A stretch of DNA of 49,762 nucleotides from Bacteroidales bacterium (GTDB lineage Bacteria > Bacteroidota > Bacteroidia > Bacteroidales > UBA932). The first letter of the stretch is position 1; the number at the start of each line of letters is the position of its first letter. The notes beneath the pieces are model-generated. The model searched no databases and was not told the origin of the DNA. It saw only the letters and a program-made list of their open reading frames with translations. Position numbers and translations under genes: made by a program. The stretch spans positions 1 to 49,762 of the forward strand of contig JAFUMO010000002.1 in NCBI GenBank assembly GCA_017482565.1, written 5' to 3'. Shown here one piece after another: positions 10,276-19,219 of the stretch.

Positions 10276-10307
10276 GAGGAGTCCCGTAAGGGGCTCCTCT
10301 TTTTTTC
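10276..10307 (+). terminator. Rho-independent terminator after second SusC/SusD pair
   Basis: A 10-bp stem (GAGGAGTCCC with GGGGCTCCTC, one G-T pair) with loop GTAA is followed by TTTTTTT. It lies between the + strand SusD and the convergent - strand SusD, three bases before the latter's stop codon. The other strand has only a short T run, so it mainly serves the + strand. Confidence 0.85.
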
Positions 10308-10310
10308 ATT

Positions 10311-11987
10311 CTACCATCCCGGATTCTGCGGGAAGTCAACACCCTTTATGTTGTAGAGGGTAAGCTGCCCGGTAGGGATTGCATCCAGGTAGTTCTTCGG
10401 CACCTCAACGGTGCGCCCTGCCGCTGCCCCGTATGGGAGGATGTACCCTCCGGAATCAACTGTAAGGCCGTCGGGAAGGGTATATGTGCTTCCTGAAGCT
10501 GCAACAATCCTGGCTCCCTTGAAGATATCCGGCTTTACTGCAGGGTTGAGGTATTCCAGTTTGCCCCATCTGCGGATGTCCCACTCCCTGAAGCCGTCCA
10601 TAATGAGCTCCGAGCGCCTTTCCCTGCGGATTTCCCACAGGAGCGGGGTTACATCGGGATCACGCAGGGGGTCATCGGGAATGGAGGCCAGCAGAAGCGG
10701 TGCTACCCCACCCCTCTCCCTGAGGAGGTTCACGGTTGCATCCAGGGTGCTCTGGGTAAGGGTCCCAAGCTCTGCAGATGCTTCGGCCCAGTTGAGCATC
10801 ACCTCAGCCAACCAGAAGATTGGGGCATCTGTAGGGTTGTTGGGGGCCAGAATCTCAGAGGCTCCCAGAGACGGATTGTTGAATTTTGTTATGATGTATC
10901 CTGTGCTGGAGGTGAACCCTTTCTCGTTAGGGTTTCCTATGTATGCCAGTTCATCCCCCACAGACTGCACCAGCCTCAGATCCCTGCCCGAAAGCATCTG
11001 GAATATGGTCTCATCGCCCGCATACATTGGAGACAATGAGATTGGGAGTCCGTCTGAGCACAGGAATGAATCCACCGCATCTTTTGTGAGGCCGTCCATC
11101 ATGGTGCTGCTGTTGGTATACCCTATCACCGAGTGGGTGAGGATACCTGAGACGTATGATTTGTAGAGGAGCACCTCAGGGTTCTTGGAGAGGTCCAATG
11201 AGCCGTAGAGTTCATGGTACACCGGGGTAAGGGTGAACATCCCCTTCCCTACAATCTGTTGTGATGCCTCCTCCGCCTTCTTCAGCAGTGCTGTGGCAGC
11301 AACCTCATCATTCCCCACATATCTGGCGTATGTCCCTTCATAGAGGGCCACCCTTCCCATATAGGCCAGAGCTACCTCGCTGGAGAGCATGTTCACATCC
11401 CCCAGAGCCCTGTTCCTCTCTATAGTACGGAGGTTCTCCGCCGCAAACTGCAGGTCTGCCATGATGCTGTCCACCACTGCCTCCCGGGGCATCCTTGGGG
11501 CATATATGGCCTCAACGTTGCTCTGGTCCAGGTATTCATCTATATACGGCACGTCCCCGAAATGGCGCACCAGGTTGGCATATTCAAATGCCCTGAAGAA
11601 CCTGGCCACACCAAGGTAGTGGGCAGCAGCCTCGCCGGAGAGCATCTGCATCTGCGGCACCCTCTCCAGCAGAAGGTTTGCCTTCCTTATATATGTGTAG
11701 TCCCAATGGGAATTTGCAGCCGGGGCAGTTACGGGGAAGAGGTCCATTGAGCGTGCCGCCTGGTCATCCGTAAAGGTGGTGAAGTAGAAATCCCCGTTTG
11801 TACCTGTACCGTAACCTGTAAAGAGGTTGTAGAACTCCCAGCAATAGGATTTCACGTTGTTCTCGCTTGTCCAGAAGTTGTTGTCATCAAAGACAACCTT
11901 TGAACCGCGGTTGAGGAAATCCTTTGAGCAGGAAACGGCACCGGCCCCTATGGCAATTGCCAGAAATGCTGTCATATATGTTTTCAT
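10311..11987 (-). CDS. RagB/SusD family outer-membrane lipoprotein
   Basis: A 558-residue lipoprotein: signal peptide MKTYMTAFLAIAIGAGAVSC (Cys 20), then SKDFLNRGSKVVFDDNNFWTS, the canonical RagB/SusD N-terminal pattern (fLd..p...t...fw.t). TPR-like helices include GVARFFRAFEYANLVRHFGDVPY, a strong SusD hallmark, and the C-terminal domain has WEIRRERRSELIMDGFREWDIRRWG. This is a different subfamily from the two SusD genes to the left. It lies 35 bases downstream of the SusC gene on the same strand, so both are probably cotranscribed. Codon use is GC-richer than in the two left pairs. Ligand unknown. Confidence 0.94.
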   Translation of the reverse strand: MKTYMTAFLAIAIGAGAVSCSKDFLNRGSKVVFDDNNFWTSENNVKSYCWEFYNLFTGYGTGTNGDFYFTTFTDDQAARSMDLFPVTAPAANSHWDYTYIRKANLLLERVPQMQMLSGEAAAHYLGVARFFRAFEYANLVRHFGDVPYIDEYLDQSNVEAIYAPRMPREAVVDSIMADLQFAAENLRTIERNRALGDVNMLSSEVALAYMGRVALYEGTYARYVGNDEVAATALLKKAEEASQQIVGKGMFTLTPVYHELYGSLDLSKNPEVLLYKSYVSGILTHSVIGYTNSSTMMDGLTKDAVDSFLCSDGLPISLSPMYAGDETIFQMLSGRDLRLVQSVGDELAYIGNPNEKGFTSSTGYIITKFNNPSLGASEILAPNNPTDAPIFWLAEVMLNWAEASAELGTLTQSTLDATVNLLRERGGVAPLLLASIPDDPLRDPDVTPLLWEIRRERRSELIMDGFREWDIRRWGKLEYLNPAVKPDIFKGARIVAASGSTYTLPDGLTVDSGGYILPYGAAAGRTVEVPKNYLDAIPTGQLTLYNIKGVDFPQNPGW

Positions 11988-11993
11988 ATCCTT

Positions 11994-12013
11994 ATTTTTT
12001 ACGTTGTCCTTTT
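11994..12013 (+). repeat. 20-base fragment of the dispersed ACGTTGTCCTTTT repeat
   Basis: The 20 bases ATTTTTTACGTTGTCCTTTT are identical to 45337-45356, the outer end of a long-stem repeat at a convergent gene junction. Here the matching right arm is absent, and the fragment fills most of the 35-base gap between the SusC and SusD genes. Confidence 0.5.
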
Positions 12014-12022
12014 TTCTATCTT

Positions 12023-15000
12023 CTACATTGTCAGCTGGATTCCAAATGAGAGTATCCTCTCAAACGGAGCTGTCCTGCCATAGAAGTTTGAGGTGGAAGA
12101 GCCTGCGGTTATCTCCGGGTCAATAGGAATCTTCTTCTGCGAGAATTCCAGGAGGTTCTCCCCGCTGAAATATATCCTGGCCTTTGTGAGGTTGGCCCGG
12201 CTGATCAGCTTGTCGGGAAGAGAATAACCTATTGTAAGGTTCTTTAGCCTCAGGTATGAGAGGTTCAGCAGGTATTTTGTCTGCGGATAGAAGTTGTTTC
12301 CGCTGTTGGCCGCCGCATTTGCCATGTACCTTATCCCGTTGATTGCGGAGGTTGCATTTCCTGTGTATGGGAGAGGGTATTTGGCATCTGGGTTATCAGG
12401 GCTCCAGAAGTCCATCTGGTGCTGGTACATCACGTCTGCACCGCGGTAGTATGGGATTGCCTCGTTTCCGGTTGCCCACAGCTGGCGCCTGCCTATCCCC
12501 TGGAAATAGATGTCCATGTCAAACCCTTTCCATGAGCCTCCTATCCTGAAGCTGTACTGGTAGCGCGGGGTGGTGTTGCCTATTATCTTTAGGTCTCCGT
12601 GGTCCTGCAAGGTGGATTTGCCCGCATCTATCACGTTATCGCCATTGAGGTCCCTGAACTTGATGTCACCCGGGCCATATACAAAGTTGCCGCTCTGTAG
12701 CCCCACCTGGCTTGGAGAGGCCGCAACATCCTCATCTGAAGTAAAGTAGCGGTCTGTAACGAAACCCCATATCTCACCCACTGTTTTCCCTTTATAGTTG
12801 GAGGTGAGGAGGTTGCCTGAGTTTGCATTCCACTCTGTAATCACACTCTTGTAATCACTCACATTCACGTTGGCATAAATGCTCAGGCCATTGGCAAATG
12901 AGTGGCTGCCGTCAATTGTAATCTCCCAGCCGCGGGTGCGGAGGCGTCCGTCATTAACCATTGCCGCAGCTGTCCCGAATGTCTCCGGAAGGGTCTCCCC
13001 CACGCTCAGCATGTTGCGGTTCTCCCGTTGGAACCAATCGAAGGTTATGCCATATTTATTGTTGAGGAACCTGATGTCCGTACCTATATCCAAGGTGGCA
13101 ATGTCCTCCCAGAAGAGGTCATTGGAGACATTGGCAGGAAGCCCTGTGTAAAGCACCCTGGCACCGTCCACAAGCCAGTTGGCATATGCAGTGCCCATTG
13201 TGGCAATGAAACGGTCGGCCCCCACATTCTGGTTCCCGATAATTCCGTATGAGCCCCTCAGCTTGAGGTCTGAAACCACCCTCTTCAATGGGGCGAAGAA
13301 AGGCTCCTCAGACACCCTGTATCCAAGGGAGAAGGAAGGGAAGAATGCCCATCTGGAGTGTGACGGGAAGTTTGAAGATCCGTCATACCTGCCGTTGAGC
13401 TCTGCAAGATACCTGTTCTTGTAGTTGTAGTTGATGCGCCCGAACCATCCTGCAACGGCCCAGTCACTGGCATCCCCGTCTACTGTTGCCGCACCATACG
13501 CCAGAGGAAGCTGCCCCAGCTGCTTGTCCATAAGCCCCATCTTCTTTGAGTACTGCTGCTGGAATGTTCCCTTCTCCACATTGAGGCCGGCTGTAACCTT
13601 AATGGTGTGGTCCCCAAATGTCTGCTCGTATGTGGCATATGTATTTGAGGTTATCTGGGTGGTTCTTGAAGAGGTGAAATCCACCTCATCGTATGAACTC
13701 CCCGGCAGTTTGGTGTTGTAGTTGAGCCCGCCGCCCCAGAAATCCCACATGGACACATAACCGCCTGTATTGTGGATGTTCTTGTGCCTTGTAGAGTATG
13801 CAAACTCGCTCCTGAGCTGCACCAGGTCACCTATATAGAAGGTTGCGGCAATCTGGGCGTTCTGGTATGTCTCCCTGCTTGTACTGTAGGAGGCGTTGTG
13901 CAGATAGCCCGGAATATGCCTGAACCATGCCTCGGTGCCGTTCTCATCTGTATATGTCCCGTATGGGAAATAGGTACCCCAGCGCCACATGTAGTAGAAC
14001 GGGTCCTGATACTTGTACGGGAAGTCAAAGTCCTGCTGCCTCATGTTGAGTCTTGCATCCAGGTCTACCCACCTTGCAGGCTTGGCATTTACGCTGAGGG
14101 AGAGGTTGTATTTGTTCAAAATGTCCGGCTTGATCTTGAGGATACCCTCCTGATACTGGTAGCCGCCGCTGAGGACAAAGCTTATCTTCTCACTGCCTCC
14201 GGTAACCTGCAGGTTGTGGCTCTGCTGGGGGGTCCACTTCTGGTACATTTCCTTCACAGGGTCCCACAGCCTGTAGAAATAGGTTACCCCGTCCAGGATT
14301 TCAAAGTCCTCCCCCATAATCATGTTGTGCCCCCTGCGGTTGTGTGAGTAGTTCTCCACCCAGTTGGTGATACCTGCCATCAGAGGCTGGGCCTTCATGC
14401 CAAACATGTCAAATGCCTGCTTGCCGCGGGCCATGGCTGCCTCCATTGCGGCAATCTCCGCAACTGCATCCACAGGGAATTTGGGGAGCACAGTAGGGGT
14501 TCCCCATGAGAAATTGTTGGTGTAGCCGGCTGTGAACCTTGTACCCATCTTGCCGCTCCTGGTCTTGATGAGGATTACGCCAAAAGCTGCCCTGGCACCG
14601 TAGATTGAAGTTGAGGCTGCATCCTTCAGCACGGAGATGCTCTCTATGTCATCTGAATTTACCAGAGAGATGTCGCTTACCACCACATTGTCCACCAGGA
14701 TGAGGGGAGTTCCCCCGTCTGTAGCATTGAGGGATCCCATACCCCTGATATTGATTGCAGGGGACTGGTCAATGGCTCCGTTGGAGAATGTGATTGTGAG
14801 GCCGGGAACCGCACCCTGCAATCCCTTGGCAGGATCTGTAAACGGCTTGCTCTCAAGGGTGCGCCCTATATTCACGGTAGATACCGCTCCCGTAAGGTTC
14901 TCCTTCCTCTGGGAGCCGAAACCCACCACAACAAGTTCATCCAGGAGGAGATTGTCATCCTTGAGGACAACATCTACCACCCCCTTCCCATTCACAGGGA

Positions 15001-15310
15001 CATCTGTCTTCTTCATCCCGATAAGTGAAAACTCCAGGATGCCGTCTGCAGGGGTACTGATGACATACATTCCGTCTATGTCAGTTACCGCCACACTCCC
15101 CTGCTCACCCTTTACCATAACGGATACCCCGGGAAGGGGCTCTCCGCCGGCATCAACCACCTTTCCTGTAACCTTTATCTTTTCCTGTGCCCACGCACTG
15201 GAAATGCTCAGGAAAACCAATAATCCCAGAACTGCAAGCCACCTTCCGGCCGCATTTCCGGCACCGGGCCCTTTTATGCGCCTGGTGTTGTAACCGTTTG
15301 AATAACACAT
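12023..15310 (-). CDS. SusC/RagA-like TonB-dependent outer-membrane receptor
   Basis: A full-length 1095-residue SusC/RagA receptor. The N-terminus has about 20 hydrophilic residues before the hydrophobic signal core (WLAVLGLLVFLSISSAWAQ), so the true start may be internal. Then come a carboxypeptidase-regulatory-like domain (VTGKVVDAGGEPLPGVSVMV), TonB box region (LLLDELVVVGFGSQRKENLTGAV), plug domain with INIRGMGSL and the family signature DDIESISVLKDAASTSIYGARAA, and a barrel ending FERILSFGIQLTM. It is the canonical RagA type, unlike the two SusC genes at the left. It is paired with the RagB/SusD lipoprotein downstream. No regulator or hydrolase gene adjoins the operon, so the imported substrate is not known. 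Confidence 0.95.
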   Translation of the reverse strand: MCYSNGYNTRRIKGPGAGNAAGRWLAVLGLLVFLSISSAWAQEKIKVTGKVVDAGGEPLPGVSVMVKGEQGSVAVTDIDGMYVISTPADGILEFSLIGMKKTDVPVNGKGVVDVVLKDDNLLLDELVVVGFGSQRKENLTGAVSTVNIGRTLESKPFTDPAKGLQGAVPGLTITFSNGAIDQSPAINIRGMGSLNATDGGTPLILVDNVVVSDISLVNSDDIESISVLKDAASTSIYGARAAFGVILIKTRSGKMGTRFTAGYTNNFSWGTPTVLPKFPVDAVAEIAAMEAAMARGKQAFDMFGMKAQPLMAGITNWVENYSHNRRGHNMIMGEDFEILDGVTYFYRLWDPVKEMYQKWTPQQSHNLQVTGGSEKISFVLSGGYQYQEGILKIKPDILNKYNLSLSVNAKPARWVDLDARLNMRQQDFDFPYKYQDPFYYMWRWGTYFPYGTYTDENGTEAWFRHIPGYLHNASYSTSRETYQNAQIAATFYIGDLVQLRSEFAYSTRHKNIHNTGGYVSMWDFWGGGLNYNTKLPGSSYDEVDFTSSRTTQITSNTYATYEQTFGDHTIKVTAGLNVEKGTFQQQYSKKMGLMDKQLGQLPLAYGAATVDGDASDWAVAGWFGRINYNYKNRYLAELNGRYDGSSNFPSHSRWAFFPSFSLGYRVSEEPFFAPLKRVVSDLKLRGSYGIIGNQNVGADRFIATMGTAYANWLVDGARVLYTGLPANVSNDLFWEDIATLDIGTDIRFLNNKYGITFDWFQRENRNMLSVGETLPETFGTAAAMVNDGRLRTRGWEITIDGSHSFANGLSIYANVNVSDYKSVITEWNANSGNLLTSNYKGKTVGEIWGFVTDRYFTSDEDVAASPSQVGLQSGNFVYGPGDIKFRDLNGDNVIDAGKSTLQDHGDLKIIGNTTPRYQYSFRIGGSWKGFDMDIYFQGIGRRQLWATGNEAIPYYRGADVMYQHQMDFWSPDNPDAKYPLPYTGNATSAINGIRYMANAAANSGNNFYPQTKYLLNLSYLRLKNLTIGYSLPDKLISRANLTKARIYFSGENLLEFSQKKIPIDPEITAGSSTSNFYGRTAPFERILSFGIQLTM

Positions 15311-15372
15311 AGGTTGAATTATTTAATATCTGTGGTTACTAACAAAATTCCTCTACTTTGGTTTAGATTTGC

Positions 15373-15380
15373 TAAATTTG
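15373..15380 (+). promoter_or_regulatory. Candidate -7 element for lpxK
   Basis: TAAATTTG matches the Bacteroidota -7 consensus TAnnTTTG exactly. No TTTG occurs at the standard 19-21 base distance upstream. If used, transcription would start about at the lpxK ATG (15386), giving a nearly leaderless message. Confidence 0.4.
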
Positions 15381-15385
15381 CCTGC

Positions 15386-16576
15386 ATGTTGGCACTAAAG
15401 AGCAAAATACTCCTTTTCCCCTACTGGATAATATTGAAATTCAGACATTTCCTTTACGACAAGGGAATCCTTAAGAGCACGTCCTATCCCATTCCCGTGA
15501 TATGCGTGGGGAACATCACGGTAGGCGGAACCGGCAAGACTCCGCACACTGAGATGATTATCCGCATGCTGCAGGAAAAATACAGGATTGCCGTACTTTC
15601 CCGCGGATACAAGAGAAAAAGCAAGGGATTCCGGATTGCCGGCCCAGGAGATACCTTTGCCGAGATTGGGGACGAGCCAATGCAGATAAAGCACAAGTTT
15701 CCCCACATAACCGTTGCCGTGTGCGCAGACAGGCGTGAGGGGATTGAGAAACTGCTAGCACTGCCTGAGGGCAGCGCTGCAGGTGCTGCTGGCAGTGCGG
15801 CCGGCCGTGCGGGTGCTGCGGGTGCTGTGGGTGCCGGGAGTGCCGGAAAGTTTGCTGCGGGTGGAGCTGCCGCTCCTTGCCGCCCGGAGCTCATCATCCT
15901 GGATGACGCCTTCCAGCACCGGAGGGTAAAGCCGTCCCACTCAATAGTGCTGATGAACTGGAATAACCCAATATACAGTGACAACCTCCTCCCCATAGGG
16001 CGTCTGAGGGACCTCCCGGAACAGATCCGCCGTGCAGACAGCATAATTGTGACCAAATCCCCACGCTTCGGGGAGCATGACGGCATCATTGATGATGAAC
16101 TGGCTGCAGAGCAGCTTGTACCCGTTGAAAAAGAGTGGCGCAGGAAGCTGCACCTGAGGGTTGACCAGAAACTATGCTTCTCAACCATCATGTACGGCAC
16201 CCCCGCCGGAGTGGAGGGCGCTGAGGCGGACAACCGCTACCTCTACTCAAAAAGTGCAATCTTCTTCACAGGAATAGCAAATGACAGGGAGTTCAGGGAC
16301 CACATTGCCGGCTCATACGAGATACAGAGTTCCATCAAGTTCCCCGACCACTACAGCTTCACAAAATACAATATAAAGGATATCAACAACTGGGCAGCCC
16401 TCCACCCTACCGCCGTTGTATTCACCACAGAAAAGGACTGCATGAGGCTCACCGGCAACCCATACCTCAGCCCGGGCCTCAAGAAAAGGCTCTTCTATAT
16501 CCCGATAGAGGTAAAAATCCTGGGATGCCAGAACTTCCCTTATTTTGCCTCAGAGCCCCAGCGGGAAGCAACATAA
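15386..16576 (+). CDS. lpxK: Tetraacyldisaccharide 4'-kinase (lipid A synthesis)
   Basis: LpxK phosphorylates the 4' position of the lipid A disaccharide at the inner face of the cytoplasmic membrane. The 396-residue protein begins with a hydrophobic membrane-associated helix (SKILLFPYWIILKFRHFLYDKGILKS), followed by the P-loop GNITVGGTGKT at about 42-52, the LpxK motif ILDDAFQHRRV at about 171-181 (the paired Asp and the His are the family's catalytic residues) and VFTTEKDCMRL near the C-terminus. The ATG at 15386 is chosen because LpxK proteins start just before this helix; a TTG 72 bases upstream is in frame but adds unrelated sequence. Odd feature: residues about 129-163 are almost only Ala and Gly, a low-complexity insertion directly before the catalytic motif. 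The gene ends 37 bases inside the convergent dus gene. Confidence 0.93.
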   Translation: MLALKSKILLFPYWIILKFRHFLYDKGILKSTSYPIPVICVGNITVGGTGKTPHTEMIIRMLQEKYRIAVLSRGYKRKSKGFRIAGPGDTFAEIGDEPMQIKHKFPHITVAVCADRREGIEKLLALPEGSAAGAAGSAAGRAGAAGAVGAGSAGKFAAGGAAAPCRPELIILDDAFQHRRVKPSHSIVLMNWNNPIYSDNLLPIGRLRDLPEQIRRADSIIVTKSPRFGEHDGIIDDELAAEQLVPVEKEWRRKLHLRVDQKLCFSTIMYGTPAGVEGAEADNRYLYSKSAIFFTGIANDREFRDHIAGSYEIQSSIKFPDHYSFTKYNIKDINNWAALHPTAVVFTTEKDCMRLTGNPYLSPGLKKRLFYIPIEVKILGCQNFPYFASEPQREAT

Positions 16577-17547
16577 TCAAGCAGCTCCAAAACCTTGGCC
16601 GGATTGTTTTCGGTAACGAGTTTCAGGCGGGTCTCCTTGAAATCGGGAAGGCATTTGAAATAGTTGCTCAGGTGACGGCGCATCTCCAGCACTCCAACCC
16701 TGTCCCCCTTTACGGAGATTGATTTTGCAAAGTGCTTCTTGGCCAGCTCCACCTTCTCCACCACGGTAAGGGGCTGCATCTCTTCCCCGTGTTCCAGATA
16801 GTGCCTCACCTCCTTGAATATCCACGGCCGGCCGTAGGTTGCACGCCCTATCATTATGCCGTCAACGCCATATCTTTCAAAGGCGGCAGCTGCTCCCGGG
16901 CCGTCTGTGATGTCTCCGTTTCCAATGATGGGGATGTGCATCCTGGGGTTTTCCTTTATCTTCCCTATGAGGGTCCAGTCAGCCTCTCCCTTGTACATCT
17001 GGCACCTGGTGCGGCCGTGGACTGTGAGGGCCGCTATTCCCACATCCTGGAGCCTTTCCGCCAGCTCCACTATTATCTTGGAATCCTCGTCCCAGCCGAG
17101 TCGGGTCTTTACGGTTACAGGGAGCTTCACCGCCTCCACCACGGATTTGGTTATCTCCACCATTTTGTCGGGAAACTTCATCATTCCGCTTCCTGCACCC
17201 CTCCCTGCAATCTTGCTTACAGGGCATCCGAAGTTGATGTCTATGATGTCCGGGCCGGCCCCTCCGGCTATCTGTGCGGCATTTTCCGCCATCCTGGCCG
17301 CCTCAACCATTGCCTCGGGGATATGTCCGTAAATCTGGATTCCAATGGGCTTTTCATAGTCAAAGGTGACAAGCTTGGCAAGTGACTTCCTTGCATCCCT
17401 GATGAGCCCGTCTGAAGAGACAAACTCCGTATACATCATGTCGGCCCCGAACTCCTTGCATATATACCTGAACGATGCATCTGTAACATCCTCCATCGGA
17501 GCCAAAAAAAGGGGCTTGCTGCCCAAATCCAAATTCCCTATTTTCAT
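16540..17547 (-). CDS. dusB: tRNA-dihydrouridine synthase
   Basis: A flavoenzyme that reduces uridine to dihydrouridine in the tRNA D-loop. The 335-residue protein (start ATG at 17547, giving MKIGNLDLGSKPLFLAPMEDVTD) has the TIM-barrel landmarks of the Dus family: APMEDVTDASFRYICKEFGA, DINFGCPVSKIAGRGAGSG with the catalytic Cys, VKTRLGWDE, VHGRTRCQMYKG and IPIIGNGDI. The longer frame upstream of this Met contains no family sequence. The N-terminal pattern fits DusB best among the Dus subgroups, but subgroup assignment is an inference. It is convergent with lpxK (37-base overlap of 3' ends) and divergent from pfkA. Confidence 0.92.
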   Translation of the reverse strand: MKIGNLDLGSKPLFLAPMEDVTDASFRYICKEFGADMMYTEFVSSDGLIRDARKSLAKLVTFDYEKPIGIQIYGHIPEAMVEAARMAENAAQIAGGAGPDIIDINFGCPVSKIAGRGAGSGMMKFPDKMVEITKSVVEAVKLPVTVKTRLGWDEDSKIIVELAERLQDVGIAALTVHGRTRCQMYKGEADWTLIGKIKENPRMHIPIIGNGDITDGPGAAAAFERYGVDGIMIGRATYGRPWIFKEVRHYLEHGEEMQPLTVVEKVELAKKHFAKSISVKGDRVGVLEMRRHLSNYFKCLPDFKETRLKLVTENNPAKVLELLDYVASRWGSEAK

Positions 17548-17651
17548 AACTTTGCAAATTGAACACGGCAAAAATAATAAAAAAACGGGACTCAGACCCA
17601 CAGCGGCCGGAATCCCGTGCGGAAGCCGGGGACCGGCTTCCAAAAATTATC

Positions 17652-17659
17652 TAAATTTG
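17652..17659 (+). promoter_or_regulatory. Candidate -7 element for pfkA
   Basis: TAAATTTG matches TAnnTTTG exactly and lies 29 bases before the pfkA ATG. The expected upstream TTTG is missing. A 7-bp inverted repeat (GAAGCCG with CGGCTTC, 17621-17639) sits where the upstream contacts would be. Confidence 0.4.
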
Positions 17660-17688
17660 TTACATTATTTATAATAAAATATTTTGCT

Positions 17689-18678
17689 ATGATGGAACCA
17701 CGCAAATTGAAAAGGATAGGGCTGCTTACTTCGGGCGGGGATGCTCCGGGTATGAATGCGGCCATAAGGGCCATTGTAAGGAGTGCCATTTTCCATGACA
17801 TTGAGCCCGTAGGGATTATGAGGGGATACCAGGGAATTCTGGACAAGAGGTTCATAGGGATGCAGTCTCACTCCGTTTCAAAGATAATCAACAGGGGAGG
17901 GACCATGCTCAAGTCCAGCAGGTGCCCGCAGTTCAAGGAGGCAGAGGCAAGGCAGCAGGCCGTGGCAAACCTGAAGGAGGCAGGGATTGAAGCCCTTGTG
18001 GTGATTGGGGGTGACGGCTCGTTCAGGGGTGCCAATGCCCTTTATGAGGAGTTTGGATTCCCGGTGGTGGGAATTCCCGGGACCATTGACAATGACATAT
18101 ATGGCACCGATTTCACAATAGGATTTGATACTGCAATAAATACCGCCGTAGAGGCAATTGACAAGATAAGGGATACCGCGGATTCCCACAACCTCCTATT
18201 CTTTGTGGAGGTGATGGGACGTGATGCCGGCTTCATAGGGCTCTATACCGGAATTGCAACCGGAGCGGAGCAGTGCCTCATACCTGAGTACCATACCGAT
18301 GTGGAGAAGCTGTGCAGCTATCTTACCAATGAGAGGAGGAAGAACAAGACCAGCGGAATCATTGTGGTGGCGGAGGGGGATGATGCAGGGAGCGCCCATG
18401 AGGTTGCCGCAAAGGTGAAGGAGCTGCTTCCCGATTATGATACGCGTGTGACAACCCTGGGCCATATACAACGCGGGGGCTCCCCTACATGCAATGACAG
18501 GGTACTGGCAAGTGTCCTTGGCAACGGAGCTGTGGAAGCCCTTATGAAGGGATGGAGCGGTGTAATGGTTGGGCAGGTGAACGGCGAAATCTCCTACACT
18601 CCGTTCAATCAGGCTTGTACGAGACACAATCAGATAAAGAAAAATCTATATGAGATAGCTCATATTTTGGCACTTTAA
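17689..18678 (+). CDS. pfkA: ATP-dependent 6-phosphofructokinase
   Basis: Phosphorylates fructose 6-phosphate to fructose 1,6-bisphosphate in glycolysis (cytosol). The 329-residue protein starts MMEPRKLKRIGLLTSGGDAPGMNA, with the usual nucleotide-binding glycine-rich start. VVIGGDGSFRGA carries the GGDGS motif, and PGTIDNDIYGTDFTIGFDTA has Gly, not Lys, before TIDND; this combination marks ATP-using rather than pyrophosphate-using enzymes. The MGRDAGFIG and IQRGGSPTCNDR motifs of the substrate site are present. Length is close to the usual 320 residues. Start chosen at the first ATG next to the conserved N-terminus. No terminator separates it from rplM: the rplM promoter overlaps its last codons. 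Confidence 0.95.
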   Translation: MMEPRKLKRIGLLTSGGDAPGMNAAIRAIVRSAIFHDIEPVGIMRGYQGILDKRFIGMQSHSVSKIINRGGTMLKSSRCPQFKEAEARQQAVANLKEAGIEALVVIGGDGSFRGANALYEEFGFPVVGIPGTIDNDIYGTDFTIGFDTAINTAVEAIDKIRDTADSHNLLFFVEVMGRDAGFIGLYTGIATGAEQCLIPEYHTDVEKLCSYLTNERRKNKTSGIIVVAEGDDAGSAHEVAAKVKELLPDYDTRVTTLGHIQRGGSPTCNDRVLASVLGNGAVEALMKGWSGVMVGQVNGEISYTPFNQACTRHNQIKKNLYEIAHILAL

Positions 18679-18696
18679 AAATTTTTACTACCTTTG
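18666..18696 (+). promoter_or_regulatory. Promoter of rplM-rpsI operon
   Basis: TTTG (18666-18669), 19 bases, TACCTTTG (18689-18696): an exact match to the Bacteroidota housekeeping promoter. The expected start of transcription is about 18700, giving a leader of some 58 bases before the GTG of rplM. The upstream element lies inside the last codons of pfkA. Confidence 0.85.
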
Positions 18697-18757
18697 CACC
18701 CCCTTATATAGGGGAAAATCGCAACAAAAATATAGTATTAACTTAAAAATCAACACA

Positions 18758-19210
18758 GTGGACTATCAAAGCTACAAGACAGTTTCGGCAAATGCACAGA
18801 CCGTAACCAAAGAGTGGTTGGTAATTGACGCAACTGATCTAGTATTAGGAAGACTTGCCAGCAGAATAGCATTGGTGCTGAGAGGCAAGAACAAGGCCAA
18901 CTACACCCCACACGTGGATTGCGGAGACAACGTGATCGTTATCAACGCAGAGAAAATCCGCCTTACAGGTAAGAAGTTGACCGACAAAGTGTATGTAAGA
19001 CATACAGGGTATCCCGGCGGACAGCGTTTTGCAAACCCTAAGGAGTTGCTAGTACGCAAACCAACCGCTGTACTTCAGGAGGCAGTAAGAGGTATGCTTC
19101 CAAAAAACAGGCTTGGAGCAGAGTTGCTTCGTAACTTGCATGTTTATGCAGGTCCTGAGCATCCACACCAGGCACAACAACCAAAAACAGTTACTTTTAA
19201 CGAAATTTAA
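18758..19210 (+). CDS. rplM: 50S ribosomal protein L13
   Basis: A 150-residue L13 with conserved WLVIDATDLVLGRLASRIALVLRGK, YTPHVDCGDNVIVINAEKIRLTGKK and YVRHTGYPGGQR, and the C-terminal AGPEHPHQAQQP. It is an early-assembling large-subunit protein bound to 23S rRNA. The start is GTG, chosen because L13 proteins of Bacteroidales have the same N-terminal extension (MDxxSYKTxSAN). It lies 9 bases before rpsI, the conserved L13-S9 operon. Confidence 0.96.
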   Translation: MDYQSYKTVSANAQTVTKEWLVIDATDLVLGRLASRIALVLRGKNKANYTPHVDCGDNVIVINAEKIRLTGKKLTDKVYVRHTGYPGGQRFANPKELLVRKPTAVLQEAVRGMLPKNRLGAELLRNLHVYAGPEHPHQAQQPKTVTFNEI

Positions 19211-19219
19211 ACAAAGAGC

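Noticed and set aside
13772-14347. A 191-codon frame opposite the third SusC gene.
   Set aside because: Shadow of the receptor gene on the other strand, with no signal peptide, motif or promoter.
15484-16233. A 249-codon frame opposite lpxK.
   Set aside because: It is the antisense shadow of lpxK; composition follows the codons of the real gene and contains no known motif.
17621-17639. Short inverted repeat GAAGCCG/CGGCTTC between dus and pfkA taken as terminator.
   Set aside because: No T run on either strand and both neighbouring genes start here (divergent), so nothing needs terminating.
17548-17643. N-terminal extension of the dihydrouridine synthase.
   Set aside because: Not family-like; the conserved protein starts at MKIGNLDLG.
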